40,978 nt of DNA from assembly GCA_964446585.1 (NCBI GenBank), contig CAYUPI010000049.1, positions 1 through 40,978 of the forward strand. Reading direction: 5' to 3'. Source of the DNA: CAYUPI01 sp964446585 (GTDB taxonomy: Bacteria > Verrucomicrobiota > Verrucomicrobiia > Limisphaerales > UBA8199). Shown piece by piece: positions 23,163 to 31,021 of the stretch. How positions within the stretch are numbered: position 1 is the first letter of the stretch; each line of letters opens with the position of its first letter. The notes beneath the pieces were generated by a model that worked only from the letters and a program-made list of their open reading frames with translations, ran no database searches and was not told where the DNA came from. The translations under genes were made by a program, and so were the position numbers.

Positions 23163-23839
23163 GGAGGCTCTTGCGAATTTCATTTCAGAATTTCAGCGTT
23201 TCAGCCCTCAGCCTTTTCTTCGACCACTGTTCATTTGTCCAGTACCGTAGAAACGAGGCAATCCAAATTGTCTTCGCTGGCTTCCACAGTTTTTTTCGCT
23301 CCATCCTGAACTCGTACCTTGGACATCCGCTGTACAACCAAAAACTTCCTCCAAAAACTTATTCACAATTCGCCTCCATACTTCCCCCAAATCGTCCGAC
23401 GATACTCTCCTAACAAAACCGCCTTGACCCTGCCGGTTACCCATGCGCATGCTCCCACGTCGGCGACCCACCGACACTGACCCCCTGCGGTTCCTTCATG
23501 GCGCCCGCGATGAAGTCCACAGGGGGTCCTAATCTCCACCAGTACACAATCCGCCGCCCGTCCGACTCCTCCGATACCGCTCGCCCCAAAATCCCCGGCC
23601 AGGCCGTACCATCCCGCGCCGCCCCTCGCCCACCTGCCGGGCCATAGCTTCTGAGCGTCGGCCGGTCGTCCCTCGTCCCTCGGCCTGTGCCGCCTTCCGA
23701 TTTTCAGCTTTTCTCCGCCTCCCTCGCGCCCCGTCGCGGACTTTCCCGCAGTGAGGTGCCCACACCGGCCGCCCCCTTCAGCCTCTAGCGTTTAGCCATT
23801 ACCCTTTCGGTCCTGCGTTGCTGTTGACGTTGTGTTCAT

Positions 23840-24018
23840 GGTGGCTCCCCGCCAGGGGTTTCAGTCATCTTCGCCCTTCACCGCGCTGTGCCAACGAGGG
23901 GCACAGACCGTGGTGCCCTCTGAAGACTACTCCCACGCGCCGCCCCATTGTCAGGTGCCGCCGGCACCCGCGCCTTTTGGTGAAAGGGCAAAGAAGCCAG
24001 AAACAAACAAAAAACAAC
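23840..24018 (+). promoter_or_regulatory. Structured 5' leader, copy 1
   Basis: Upstream of the 24019 gene lies a segment matching 39106-39352 upstream of the 39353 gene. The shared parts are GGTGGC plus a CCCC/GGGG hairpin then TTTCAG (23840-23862); GGTGCCCTCTGAAGAC, CTCCCACGCGCCGCCCC (23911-23947); and CAGGTGCCGCCGGCACC (23952-23968), a hairpin. An A-rich stretch then runs to the ATG. In both copies the first stem is a different sequence but still pairs, which suggests structural conservation. It could be a cis-regulatory RNA or a mobile repeat carried with these genes. Confidence 0.5.
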
Positions 24019-24315
24019 ATGAACACAGAAAACATCAACAAAAACACCGCAGCTCCCTCAGTCACCATCGCTCCACGCAACCCAGCAAAGGGCGTCCTCA
24101 ACTTCGTGGTCACCCTCACGACATTCAGGGACGTCCGCTCCTATCCGTGCCGCTCGCTGGAGGCTGCTACAAAGCTGGCTGAGCGCTTCGTCGCCGGCAC
24201 TGTCCGCCATAGCCCGGCGACGGCGGACGTCATCAAGCCCAGGCCCAGTCCGCAGCAAGCCGCTCTTGGTGGCCAGTCCGGCTCGGACCCCGCTCTCGAG
24301 GCCGCGTTGATCTAA
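24019..24315 (+). CDS. Small hypothetical protein behind structured leader
   Basis: The 98-residue product begins MNTENINKNTAAPSVTIAPR and has a core FVVTLTTFRDVRSYPCRSLE, AATKLAERFVAGTVRHSP. It resembles short verrucomicrobial mobile-region proteins, but no named family is recognised. The ATG at 24019 follows an A-rich tract and the conserved leader; longer frames run into the leader. The C-terminus (QQAALGGQSGSDPALEAALI) is encoded across a GGTGGCC-A-GTCC-GGCTC-GGAC repeat (24268-24288), so part of the tail is repeat-derived. It shares its leader with the 39353-40021 gene. Confidence 0.55.
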   Translation: MNTENINKNTAAPSVTIAPRNPAKGVLNFVVTLTTFRDVRSYPCRSLEAATKLAERFVAGTVRHSPATADVIKPRPSPQQAALGGQSGSDPALEAALI

Positions 24316-24383
24316 CTCACGTCCCCGGCTCGGCCGGGGATTTTTTTGGCTCGCTCCGTCCGACCCGCGCGCGCCGTCTCCCT

Positions 24384-24480
24384 CTCCGCGGGGGGACCTC
24401 GTACCGCGAAGCGGTCGTCCAGCTTGGGGCATCCATCTTGAGGCGGGCTTGGGAAGCCACTGGGCTTGGGGTGAGGTGGA
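24384..24480. repeat. Palindromic repeat interrupted by another repeat
   Basis: CCCTCTCCGCGGGGGGA at the left and TTGGGGTGAGGTGG at the right are the two parts of the dispersed repeat. Between them is about 65 bases including GGCGGGCTTGGGAAGCC, also seen at 3061-3077. This looks like a nested insertion. Confidence 0.5.
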
Positions 24481-24552
24481 TCCCTTCCGCTCCGTCCGAC
24501 TCGTCCGATTCCACCTCATCAGTCGTTATATGCGCTTGCAAGGAGGTCCACT

Positions 24553-24869
24553 TTGATCGATTGTTGGACTATGACGTCAGCGTTTTTCCTCGAATCGGAG
24601 GCTCGCTCGCACGTCGGCGAGTACGTGCACGCTCTGAGGGACTTCCCCTCCGTCCCCGCCGGCACTCTAGGCAAGGTCGTTCGCGCACGCAGGGTCGCTT
24701 CCGACGACTGGGTGCTGAGGATTCAGTGGACGTCCCCCGGAGGGTAGCGCATTATTTCGCGACGATTGTCAATATGTCCTTCAACCTCCAGATTCCGTCC
24801 AGACCAGTAACCGACGAGTTTTCCAAGGCCGAGTTCGAACGCTTGCTGGGCTGCCCGCATCCGAGCTAG
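24553..24869 (+). pseudogene. Frameshifted small conserved protein
   Basis: Two adjoining frames together make one protein. The first (24553-24747) gives ARSHVGEYVHALRDFPSVPA, GTLGKVVRARR, WVLRIQWTSPGG. The second, one base back, continues HYFATIVNMSFNLQIPSRPV, TDEFSKAEFERLLG. The combined pattern (GVPxGTxGxVV, then IQWxxPG, then FSKxEFERxL) is a recurring small verrucomicrobial family. A -1 shift near a C-run at 24735-24739 would restore the frame. It may be a true pseudogene or a sequencing/assembly error. Confidence 0.5.
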
Positions 24870-24918
24870 AACTTAACCGGGGTCAAACCGGAGGTCAGTT
24901 TCTGCACGGTCCTTTTAC

Positions 24919-26562
24919 TCATGGTTTACGATTTTCCATCAGCCTCTGATATGCGGCCTTTTGTTCGGGTGTTTTGAGATACGGGCCTAAGTTGCGCATA
25001 TCCATTGTCTTCTTCCCATCAATCTCGGGCGTATCTTCAGCCATGGCTCGCATTGCCGGGGCCAGGATTGCCATCGGCTCTGAATTAACAAACCCGCTGT
25101 GGCCGTTCCGGCCAAGAGCTTGTTGCCCGCCTTCTTCGGGCGACTTCAATGTGATCAGGTAATCTCCGGCGTCTCGCCCGGCACTCGCTACAGGCAAAGT
25201 ATTTGCTGGCACGATTTGATAGCGTTCCAAAATCTCGTCGCTAATCGCTTTCTCAGCATAAGCCTTTAGCTGCGACAGTTCCATAGGGAATTGCTTGTTG
25301 GCCTCGATATATTTTTGCAACGGCGTTTCCATCATCAGCAGAAATCTCCCTTCGCTACGATCCCGTAGATCGCTGAAACCTGCTTGGAAGTCGGCATCGG
25401 TCTCTAGTTTCTGCCGCCCAGCGGCGGCCCGAAGCCAATCCTCTTCGGTGAGGAATTGGAGTTCGGGGATTCTGGCTCCGGGTGTTTGCGCCAGCCGTTC
25501 TTTGAGCAGCCTGACGCGGTCAATTAAGGACTCCGCATCCTCGACCAGTGACTTCCGATCTGTACCGGTGCCCTGAGCTTTCACCTTCGCCAGTTCCTTA
25601 GACTCCATGCGTAGCCTTGCCACCTCTGCGCGTAGCCTAAGCAGTTCTGTATCGCCACCTTTATCCTCTGCCAGGGAAGTCAACCTGCTTTTCGCGTCAT
25701 CTCGTTCTTGCTGTAATTGTTGTATTTGCTCGGCCAGCGACGTTTGCTGCTGCTCGAGTGTTTGAACCTGCCTGCGCGAGATGGAGGCCTGAAGACCTTC
25801 GTAAATTGCAGTCCCGATAGCGGCCGCGAGCGCGGAAGCGGCGATAGCTTTTTGAAAAGCGCTCATAGCGATGGTTTTGGTTGTCGCGAACGCGGCAGAG
25901 GTTTGCGCGGCAGGCACGGCACCTGCAGCGATGCTGGAAATGCTGATGGCCAACCCGGCAGGCGCAGCCTCGACGGCGTGAGCGGAAAGCACCCCCGAAA
26001 GGGCTCCAGCGCTGGCCGTCACGCCTCGATCCTTCAGCAATCCCTCCAGTTTTTCCAAGGCACGGGTCACCCTCATTCGTGCGGCATCTTCGTTGCTCCC
26101 AATCGCCCGGCCAACCGAGCGGAAATCATCCTGCTCGAAAAAGCGAAGTAGGATAGCCGTCCGATCCGCTTCGGCCAGTTCATTGATGGCTTCGTCAAGA
26201 ATTGGCGCGACCAGCTCGAAGTCATCTCGGGAGTTGCTTTGCAGCGCATTCATTTCAACTGCCTCTCTTTCACGAGATTGGCGCCGACGTTCGCCGCGCA
26301 TGGTGTTAGCGGCCACAAAACAGGTGTGCCGGTGCAACCAGCCGCCCAGCATGACATTTTTAGAGAACTTCGGCGCCATGCGGGCCAGGTCCAGAAAGAC
26401 CATTTGCGCCACATCTTTCGCCCGATGGATATCGCCCTCGACTAATCGGACTGCTGTCGAATGGACCAAGTCGATGTACCGGCTGACCAGTTCGCGAAAT
26501 GCGGCTTCCGAACCAGTTCGTACGTAATCGGCGAGCAATCGTTGGCTGTCCGTCATCTTCAA
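24919..26562 (-). CDS. ECF RNA polymerase sigma factor with long C-terminal extension
   Basis: The 547-residue protein has sigma region 2 at about 15-75 (YIDLVHSTAVRLVEGDIHRA, KDVAQMVFLDLARMAPKF) and region 4 at about 125-180 (LAEADRTAILLRFFEQDDFR, SVGRAIGSNEDAARMRVTRA). An Ala-rich stretch and membrane helix follow (AIAASALAAAIGTAIYEGLQ, about 238-258), then a coiled coil (TLEQQQTSLAEQIQQLQQER) and a 250-residue C-terminal domain. This ECF architecture is typical of Pedosphaera-like Verrucomicrobiota, where many paralogues exist. The membrane-spanning tail may act as a built-in anti-sigma/sensor. It is a host gene, and no separate anti-sigma gene is next to it. Confidence 0.88.
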   Translation of the reverse strand: MKMTDSQRLLADYVRTGSEAAFRELVSRYIDLVHSTAVRLVEGDIHRAKDVAQMVFLDLARMAPKFSKNVMLGGWLHRHTCFVAANTMRGERRRQSREREAVEMNALQSNSRDDFELVAPILDEAINELAEADRTAILLRFFEQDDFRSVGRAIGSNEDAARMRVTRALEKLEGLLKDRGVTASAGALSGVLSAHAVEAAPAGLAISISSIAAGAVPAAQTSAAFATTKTIAMSAFQKAIAASALAAAIGTAIYEGLQASISRRQVQTLEQQQTSLAEQIQQLQQERDDAKSRLTSLAEDKGGDTELLRLRAEVARLRMESKELAKVKAQGTGTDRKSLVEDAESLIDRVRLLKERLAQTPGARIPELQFLTEEDWLRAAAGRQKLETDADFQAGFSDLRDRSEGRFLLMMETPLQKYIEANKQFPMELSQLKAYAEKAISDEILERYQIVPANTLPVASAGRDAGDYLITLKSPEEGGQQALGRNGHSGFVNSEPMAILAPAMRAMAEDTPEIDGKKTMDMRNLGPYLKTPEQKAAYQRLMENRKP

Positions 26563-27027
26563 TCACCAGTAAAGACCCGCTGATGAGGTAAACCGAACAA
26601 AAAAATTGGAGGAAAGGCAAACAGCCTCTAAACACCGCACGAGCTCGCTCCGCTCGAAATTCCAATTTCAGGTTTCAGGTTTCAGCATTTCAGCTTTTCA
26701 CTGAACGTCCCTTTGTCACTAGTCCTGTTGTCTTTGCCGTTTTCGTCGGTTTTCATATTGAGCTTCTTCCCATTTGTTTTGCGTTTCCGAACCCACCGAT
26801 CATTCGTGCAGTACTTTACTGAAACTGGTGTGCCATCCATTGACACCCCAATGCAGAATTGTTGCGCGACTTATTCACAATCCACCTCCGTAGTCGTCCT
26901 GACACCACTCCCTCGCGATGTGCTGCCCGACAATTGACGCTTTCAGACGGGCCATACCCGCGCACGAGCAATGCTAATCCTCATTAAGGATTGGCTCCAA
27001 GCCGCAACTGGTCCAACCTCCCTGAAG
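26563..27027. other. Intergenic region between divergent sigma factor and serine hydrolase genes
   Basis: Contains TTTCAGGTTTCAGGTTTCAG spacer repeats (26668-26700) and an ACTTATTCACAATC segment (26869-26882) resembling one at 23357-23370. It should carry the promoters of both flanking genes, but I cannot point to a convincing -35/-10 pair. Confidence 0.4.
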
Positions 27028-28731
27028 ATGATCACCACGGCACTGAGGCTCAACGGCAGCATACTCTGCCTCGCGTGCTGGTTCGTGGCCGCTACGAGTG
27101 TCGCAGAGCCTGCGAACGACGCTAAGGTGGACAAGCTGTTCTCGCCGTGGGATCACGAGCGGTCTCCCGGCGCGGCTGTTGTAATCGTGAAGGATGGCGC
27201 CGTCGCGTACACGCACGGTTACGGATATGCAAATCTTGAAGATCGCGTCCCGATAACCCAGCAAACGATTTTTGACGCCGCCTCTGTCGCAAAGCAATTC
27301 ACCGGCCTTTCCATTGCCATGCTCGCACAGAAAGGCAAAATCTCATTGGACGAAGAAATCCGAAAATACCTTCCTGATCTGCCGGACTTCGGGAAACCAA
27401 TTTACATTCACCACTTGCTCCATCATACGAGCGGCCTACGAGACTGGCCGGAAACCCTGAGCTTGTCTGGAGTCGACATGTCAAGCCCGATCACCCTCGA
27501 GACGATTCTCGAGATGGTTCGCCGACAACGGGAGCTCGACTTCGCTCCCGGCGAGGAACACTCGTACTCCAACACGGGATACAATCTGCTCGCAGCGATC
27601 GTGGCGAAAGCGACTGGTCACTCGTTCCGCACCTGGACGGCAGCAAACATTTTCGAGCCGCTCGGAATGAATCATACGGAAATTTGCGAAAATCCCGCGA
27701 AGATCGTTCCAAACCGGGCTATGCCTTATATGCCGGCGGGGAGGGGCTTTGAACGAGTGGTTAGTCAATTGGCAGCGCAAGGATCGAGTTCTCTCTTCAT
27801 AAGCGCTGATGACATCGGGAAATGGCTGCTCAATTTCGAATCTGCCGCTGTGGGAGGAACACAAGCAATCGAGATGATGCATGAACCAGGTAAGTTGAAC
27901 AACGGTAACAAAGTCGACTATGCCTTCGGCGTTGAATTGACTGACTATAACGGAGACAAGATCACCAAACACACAGGCTCCTGGGCTGGATACCGAAGCA
28001 TCGTCCTGCGCGTGCCGGGAAAGCGCTTTGGGATCGCAATCCTCTCGAATCTCAGTAGCATGCCTACTGAAAGGCTCGCAAGAGAGATCACGGATCTTTA
28101 CTTGGGCTACGAGCCAGGCCCAAAGGAGCAGCCGCCCGGAAAACCCGTCGCCGAATTCCATGCGGACCCCTCCCTCTGGAAGCCTTTCACGGGGACATAC
28201 CGCCTGGGACCAGGTTGGTTATTAAGTGTCACACAGGAAGGAACAAATCTCATGGCGCAGGCAACGCGCGAGCCGAAATTCGCAATGACGGCCCTTTCAA
28301 GCAACAGATTCCTTGTCAAAGCGTACGGCTCTGACGTCGAGTTCGTCAGCACCAATTCAGACAGAGTGACACACCTCATGTATCGCGGCATTCATGCCCC
28401 GAAGTTGCGCATACCCACATGCACTCCCGACCTGCTCCGCGCCTACGCCGGCGATTTCTGGAGCGAGGAACTCCGGGTGGCCTACCGCCTTGAAGTCCAC
28501 GAGGGCGACCTAGGGACCAGGCATCGTTCCGGGACTTGGGTGCGCCTGCTTCCGACGGACACGGATGCATTTGACACTGATCCAGGAGGACTTTCGATCG
28601 TATTTACGCGGGACAGTAAAGGTGAGATAAGCGAGCTGAAAGTTTCGGCTGGCCGCATGCGAAATATTCGATTTCGGCGCGTGGCTGACCTGTCAGGAAA
28701 GGAGATGCAATCCAACGACGCCTCACGCTAG
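27028..28731 (+). CDS. Secreted serine hydrolase (class C beta-lactamase/PBP-like)
   Basis: The 567-residue protein has a signal peptide (ITTALRLNGSILCLACWFVA) and the beta-lactamase fold. It shows VIVKDGAVAYTHGYGYANLE, the nucleophile motif SVAK (in FDAASVAKQFTG), YSN (EHSYSNTGYNLLAA) and HTG (KHTGSWAGYRS). These are the three active-site elements of penicillin-binding-protein-like esterases/peptidases. The C-terminal 200 residues form a further beta domain common in large serine hydrolases. The ATG at 26971 is possible, but 27028 gives a proper signal peptide. An RYYYAAC-like ATCCAAC lies at 28710-28716 near the stop, as in cassette genes, so this gene may once have been a cassette; that is speculative. 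Confidence 0.85.
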   Translation: MITTALRLNGSILCLACWFVAATSVAEPANDAKVDKLFSPWDHERSPGAAVVIVKDGAVAYTHGYGYANLEDRVPITQQTIFDAASVAKQFTGLSIAMLAQKGKISLDEEIRKYLPDLPDFGKPIYIHHLLHHTSGLRDWPETLSLSGVDMSSPITLETILEMVRRQRELDFAPGEEHSYSNTGYNLLAAIVAKATGHSFRTWTAANIFEPLGMNHTEICENPAKIVPNRAMPYMPAGRGFERVVSQLAAQGSSSLFISADDIGKWLLNFESAAVGGTQAIEMMHEPGKLNNGNKVDYAFGVELTDYNGDKITKHTGSWAGYRSIVLRVPGKRFGIAILSNLSSMPTERLAREITDLYLGYEPGPKEQPPGKPVAEFHADPSLWKPFTGTYRLGPGWLLSVTQEGTNLMAQATREPKFAMTALSSNRFLVKAYGSDVEFVSTNSDRVTHLMYRGIHAPKLRIPTCTPDLLRAYAGDFWSEELRVAYRLEVHEGDLGTRHRSGTWVRLLPTDTDAFDTDPGGLSIVFTRDSKGEISELKVSAGRMRNIRFRRVADLSGKEMQSNDASR

Positions 28732-28864
28732 CCTGCTGGATGGCGCGAGGGTTGATACCGCGTTCGAGGCAGTGGGTGGCGTAGCCGTGACGCAGTTCAT
28801 GCGGCAGAACAGTGTAAAGAGGCTCCTCGGACAACGGCTGTCCAGGGTACGAAATAAGACACAC
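28730..28864 (-). pseudogene. Tyrosine recombinase fragment (box II region)
   Basis: The minus strand encodes LYTVLPHELRHGYATHCLER then GINPRAIQQA, the conserved HxLRHxxATHxLExGxNxRxIQ block of tyrosine recombinases. This block contains two of the catalytic residues (H and R). The homology stops at IQQA, where the frame enters the antisense of the serine hydrolase gene; the catalytic tyrosine and the whole N-terminal half are missing. It lies at the left end of the attC array and reads away from the cassettes, the orientation expected of an integron integrase. It may be an intI remnant, but a phage or XerC-like origin cannot be excluded. Confidence 0.6.
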
Positions 28865-28967
28865 AATTTTGAGCTTGTAATATGCGGACCGGCGGAGTTA
28901 GGTTGAGGCAAGTCGAGGTTGATAATGAACGGCTTAGAACACAAGGACGAAAAAAACCCCGGCACGA

Positions 28968-28988
28968 TATGCGACTGCCAGTCGCATA
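28968..28988. repeat. Perfect 10-bp palindrome at the left end of the cassette array
   Basis: TATGCGACTG and CAGTCGCATA are exact arms about one central C. It lies seven bases before the GTTAGCC box that opens the first cassette, so it may be part of an attI/attC-like site or a terminator remnant. Confidence 0.55.
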
Positions 28989-28994
28989 ATCACA

Positions 28995-29001
28995 GTTAGC
29001 C
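28995..29001 (+). other. Left boundary box of cassette array
   Basis: GTTAGCC matches the GTTRRRY insertion box of attC/attI sites, is 11 bases before the first cassette start and has no complete attC left half upstream. It could be the surviving part of attI or of an older attC. Confidence 0.4.
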
Positions 29002-29011
29002 AAAAGACAAT

Positions 29012-29200
29012 ATGGGGATACTAGGAGCTATACTTGAGCTTATCGCTTACCTTTGGGGAACGGACCGGCTGATGCGGGACGAGCCTGCGGCTACGGGCAG
29101 GATCAAGCGGGCTAGGCGCCGGCGTGATTTGATCGCCCTTAGCATCATCGCTCTCATTATTGTCATCGGTATCGTCTACATCGTCTATGTCAGGACCTGA
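29012..29200 (+). CDS. Cassette 1: small membrane protein
   Basis: The 62-residue protein begins MGILGAILELIAYLWGTDRL, has a basic middle (GRIKRARRRR) and a strong C-terminal membrane helix (LIALSIIALIIVIGIVYIVY). The ATG is 11 bases after the GTTAGCC box, and the stop is 15 bases before attC1, the normal compact layout of a gene cassette. No family recognised. Confidence 0.6.
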   Translation: MGILGAILELIAYLWGTDRLMRDEPAATGRIKRARRRRDLIALSIIALIIVIGIVYIVYVRT

Positions 29201-29215
29201 CAAACACGGTAGTCA

Positions 29216-29308
29216 GGCTAACAACGGCGGTGCAGGCAAGTGCGGGATTCGCGTTCTGCTCCATGCCGGACGCACCAGCCCCGCGCTGCCTGACCGCAGT
29301 CGTTCGGC
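29216..29308 (+). other. attC1 recombination site
   Basis: Left box GGCTAAC (29216-29222), right box GTTCGGC (29302-29308). The inner arms GGTGCAGGCAAGTGCGGG and CCCGCGCTGCCTGACCGC pair imperfectly. Length 93. Confidence 0.7.
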
Positions 29309-29314
29309 CGCAAC

Positions 29315-29725
29315 ATGAAAGTCGCCGTCATACTGCTATGTGCCGCTGTCATTGTCGCAGTGCTGGCTTTCTTCGCGAATGCGAACATCGCACCGCTGTT
29401 TCTTAATTCTCGCTTGGAGCGCCTGCACGAGCAAGGCTTGCCAAAGGTCACCATTGAGAGAGGCGGCATCATTTACTGTCGAATGAAGGCTGATGACTTT
29501 CGCTTTCCGCTGCCACCCGGCTCACGCGGGACGAACGGGCTGATCACTGGCGGTTTTGATACAGTCGATGGCAGTGTTGAGGTGCGGTTTGAGAGCGGTA
29601 ATCAGATGACGGCAGGTGAGTATCAGAACTGGCTTTCGGGCAAGGTGCAAGCCGGTGGGCAGGTTACGGCTCAGACAAGTCCCTGCGGCTTGCTTGTTAA
29701 GTTCCACTATTTTGGCGACAGATGA
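29315..29725 (+). CDS. Cassette 2: single-pass exported protein of unknown function
   Basis: The 136-residue protein has an N-terminal membrane helix or signal anchor (MKVAVILLCAAVIVAVLAFF). The remainder is a soluble domain with GLPKVTIERGGIIYCRMKAD, GGFDTVDGSVEVRFESG and SPCGLLVKFHYFG. The pattern suggests a small beta-rich periplasmic domain. The ATG is six bases after attC1 and the stop is 16 bases before attC2. No family recognised. Confidence 0.65.
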   Translation: MKVAVILLCAAVIVAVLAFFANANIAPLFLNSRLERLHEQGLPKVTIERGGIIYCRMKADDFRFPLPPGSRGTNGLITGGFDTVDGSVEVRFESGNQMTAGEYQNWLSGKVQAGGQVTAQTSPCGLLVKFHYFGDR

Positions 29726-29741
29726 GCGCGAGCAGACGAAG

Positions 29742-29834
29742 GCCGAACAAGGGTGATGGAGTCGACGGCGGGACGGCGCTTCCGTTCCGTGCTGGACGTC
29801 TGTGGCCCGCCGCGCCTCATCACCGGCGTTAGCA
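29742..29834 (+). other. attC2 recombination site
   Basis: Left box GCCGAAC (29742-29748), right box GTTAGC at 29828-29833. Arms GGTGATGGAGTCGACGGCGG and CCCGCCGCGCCTCATCACC are strongly complementary with unpaired bases, as in classical attC. Length 93. Confidence 0.85.
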
Positions 29835-30121
29835 TGAACGTCTTTTCCGCAGCTCTCGACGGAGTCCTTCCGCATTTCCGCGTGCGGGGCGACAAGCTGC
29901 TGCTTTCGCAGGGGCACCCGCTGAACCGCACAGAGATTGACCTGCGGCAAGTCGCGGCGCACAAGTTGCCGTCGCCAGTTTGTCTACAGATTCGGTTGCT
30001 TCGAGGCCGCTGGGTTCAGTATCAGTTGGATGGGTTCCGACCAGCAGAGATCACTCGCTTGCGATCACTGCTTACAGAGCGCCAGCGCCAGAATCACGTG
30101 CGCCATGAGACTGAATGCTAA
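29834..30121 (+). CDS. Cassette 3: hypothetical protein
   Basis: The 95-residue protein begins MNVFSAALDGVLPHFRVRGD and contains LLLSQGHPLNRTEIDLRQVA and LQIRLLRGRWVQYQLDGFRP. It has no signal peptide, unlike its neighbours. The start was set at the ATG that directly abuts the right box of attC2; the longer frame is only attC sequence. The stop codon TAA lies inside the left box of attC3 (TGCTAAC). No family recognised. Confidence 0.6.
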   Translation: MNVFSAALDGVLPHFRVRGDKLLLSQGHPLNRTEIDLRQVAAHKLPSPVCLQIRLLRGRWVQYQLDGFRPAEITRLRSLLTERQRQNHVRHETEC

Positions 30122-30205
30122 CGAGGCGCGCCAGCCAACGCCGGGAGCGCGTCTGTCTTGCACTCTAGCGCCACCGACCCGGCGTGGCTGCGCTTGCCGT
30201 TGGCC
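30116..30205 (+). other. attC3 recombination site
   Basis: Left box TGCTAAC (30116-30122), right box GTTGGCC (30199-30205). Arms GGCGCGCCAGCCAACGCCGG and CCGGCGTGGCTGCGCTTGCC pair. Length 90. Confidence 0.85.
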
Positions 30206-30210
30206 GATGT

Positions 30211-30522
30211 ATGTACACACCCATTTGTAACAGTTCAATCTGTCGCGCCTATTTTCGGCTGGTTGGACGATGGCCCGCCGTTCACTTCCTTATCTGCTGT
30301 GGTGGCATCGCGGTTGGCATCGGCGGGCTACTCGCGTTTGGCGATACTACGGGGAATCAGCGGCAAGTGCTTGCATCCAGGGTAGTAGGCCTGTTCGCGT
30401 TGATGGTTTACGGTTGGATCTTAGTTGCTCTGATCGCCAGACTTTTTCGCGGCTCGTGGGCTCGCCATTGTGAGGCAAGGATTGTGCAGTGCGGCGGCCA
30501 ACCAGTCGCTTCACCCCTATGA
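30211..30522 (+). CDS. Cassette 4: two-helix membrane protein
   Basis: The 103-residue product from the ATG at 30211 has two membrane helices: AVHFLICCGGIAVGIGGLLA and VVGLFALMVYGWILVALIAR. These are separated by FGDTTGNQRQVLASR, and a basic tail follows (LFRGSWARHCEARIVQ). The start is five bases after attC3; upstream GTG starts would lie in the attC. The 3' end overlaps attC4. The two-helix topology resembles small 'DUF' membrane proteins but no family is recognised. Confidence 0.55.
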   Translation: MYTPICNSSICRAYFRLVGRWPAVHFLICCGGIAVGIGGLLAFGDTTGNQRQVLASRVVGLFALMVYGWILVALIARLFRGSWARHCEARIVQCGGQPVASPL

Positions 30523-30625
30523 GGGTTGTCAAGAGGGTCGTTCGAATTCCGTCAGGTTCTTTTTTGGGTAAGGTTCATGTCGTGCGGAGCGCAGCGGACG
30601 CGGAGCGAAGTCACGCGCGTTAGCG
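30496..30625 (+). other. attC4 recombination site
   Basis: Left box GGCCAAC (30496-30502), right box GTTAGCG (30619-30625). The arms CAGTCGCTTCACCCC and GGAGCGAAGTCACG pair with several mismatches. At 130 bases it is the longest of the set. Confidence 0.6.
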
Positions 30626-31021
30626 GTAGGACCAACGATCCTCTGCTGCGCGCAGCCTCGGCTCAGCGACTTGGCCCAAGTTATTTTTTCAAGGCGTTTC
30701 CCTTTCTCCTCAAGGTTGAAGATTTTTGCAGAGCAAGGGTGTGAAACGAAATGCCGACCGGTGTCACCGCCGTTACGAGTGCTCGACCCCGAGGTCCCGC
30801 ACCGACTCCTATCCGGACAGTTGGGAGCTGACCCAACGCCCATTGTGTCGTTCTTGTGTGACTGGCGGCGACCGGGGGTTCCGTCCCATCTGAATGACGG
30901 GCGAACCAGGAGTTCACCAGGTGAAGCTACGGACTGGACCCGCCCGATCGCAAAAGGCTTTTTCACGGAGGCTCTGGAGGTTGCGTGAAGCAGAATTCTT
31001 TGGGGTTTGAACGGAGGTAGC

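Noticed and set aside
23359..26879. DnaA-box-like TTATTCACA at 23359 and 26871
   Set aside because: Only two isolated matches, 3.5 kb apart, with no AT-rich unwinding region or cluster. They lie in similar spacer-repeat context, so a dispersed repeat is more likely than an origin.
29753..29833. Longer N-terminus for cassette 3 (from 29753)
   Set aside because: The extra residues are entirely attC2 sequence; the ATG at 29834 directly follows the right box.
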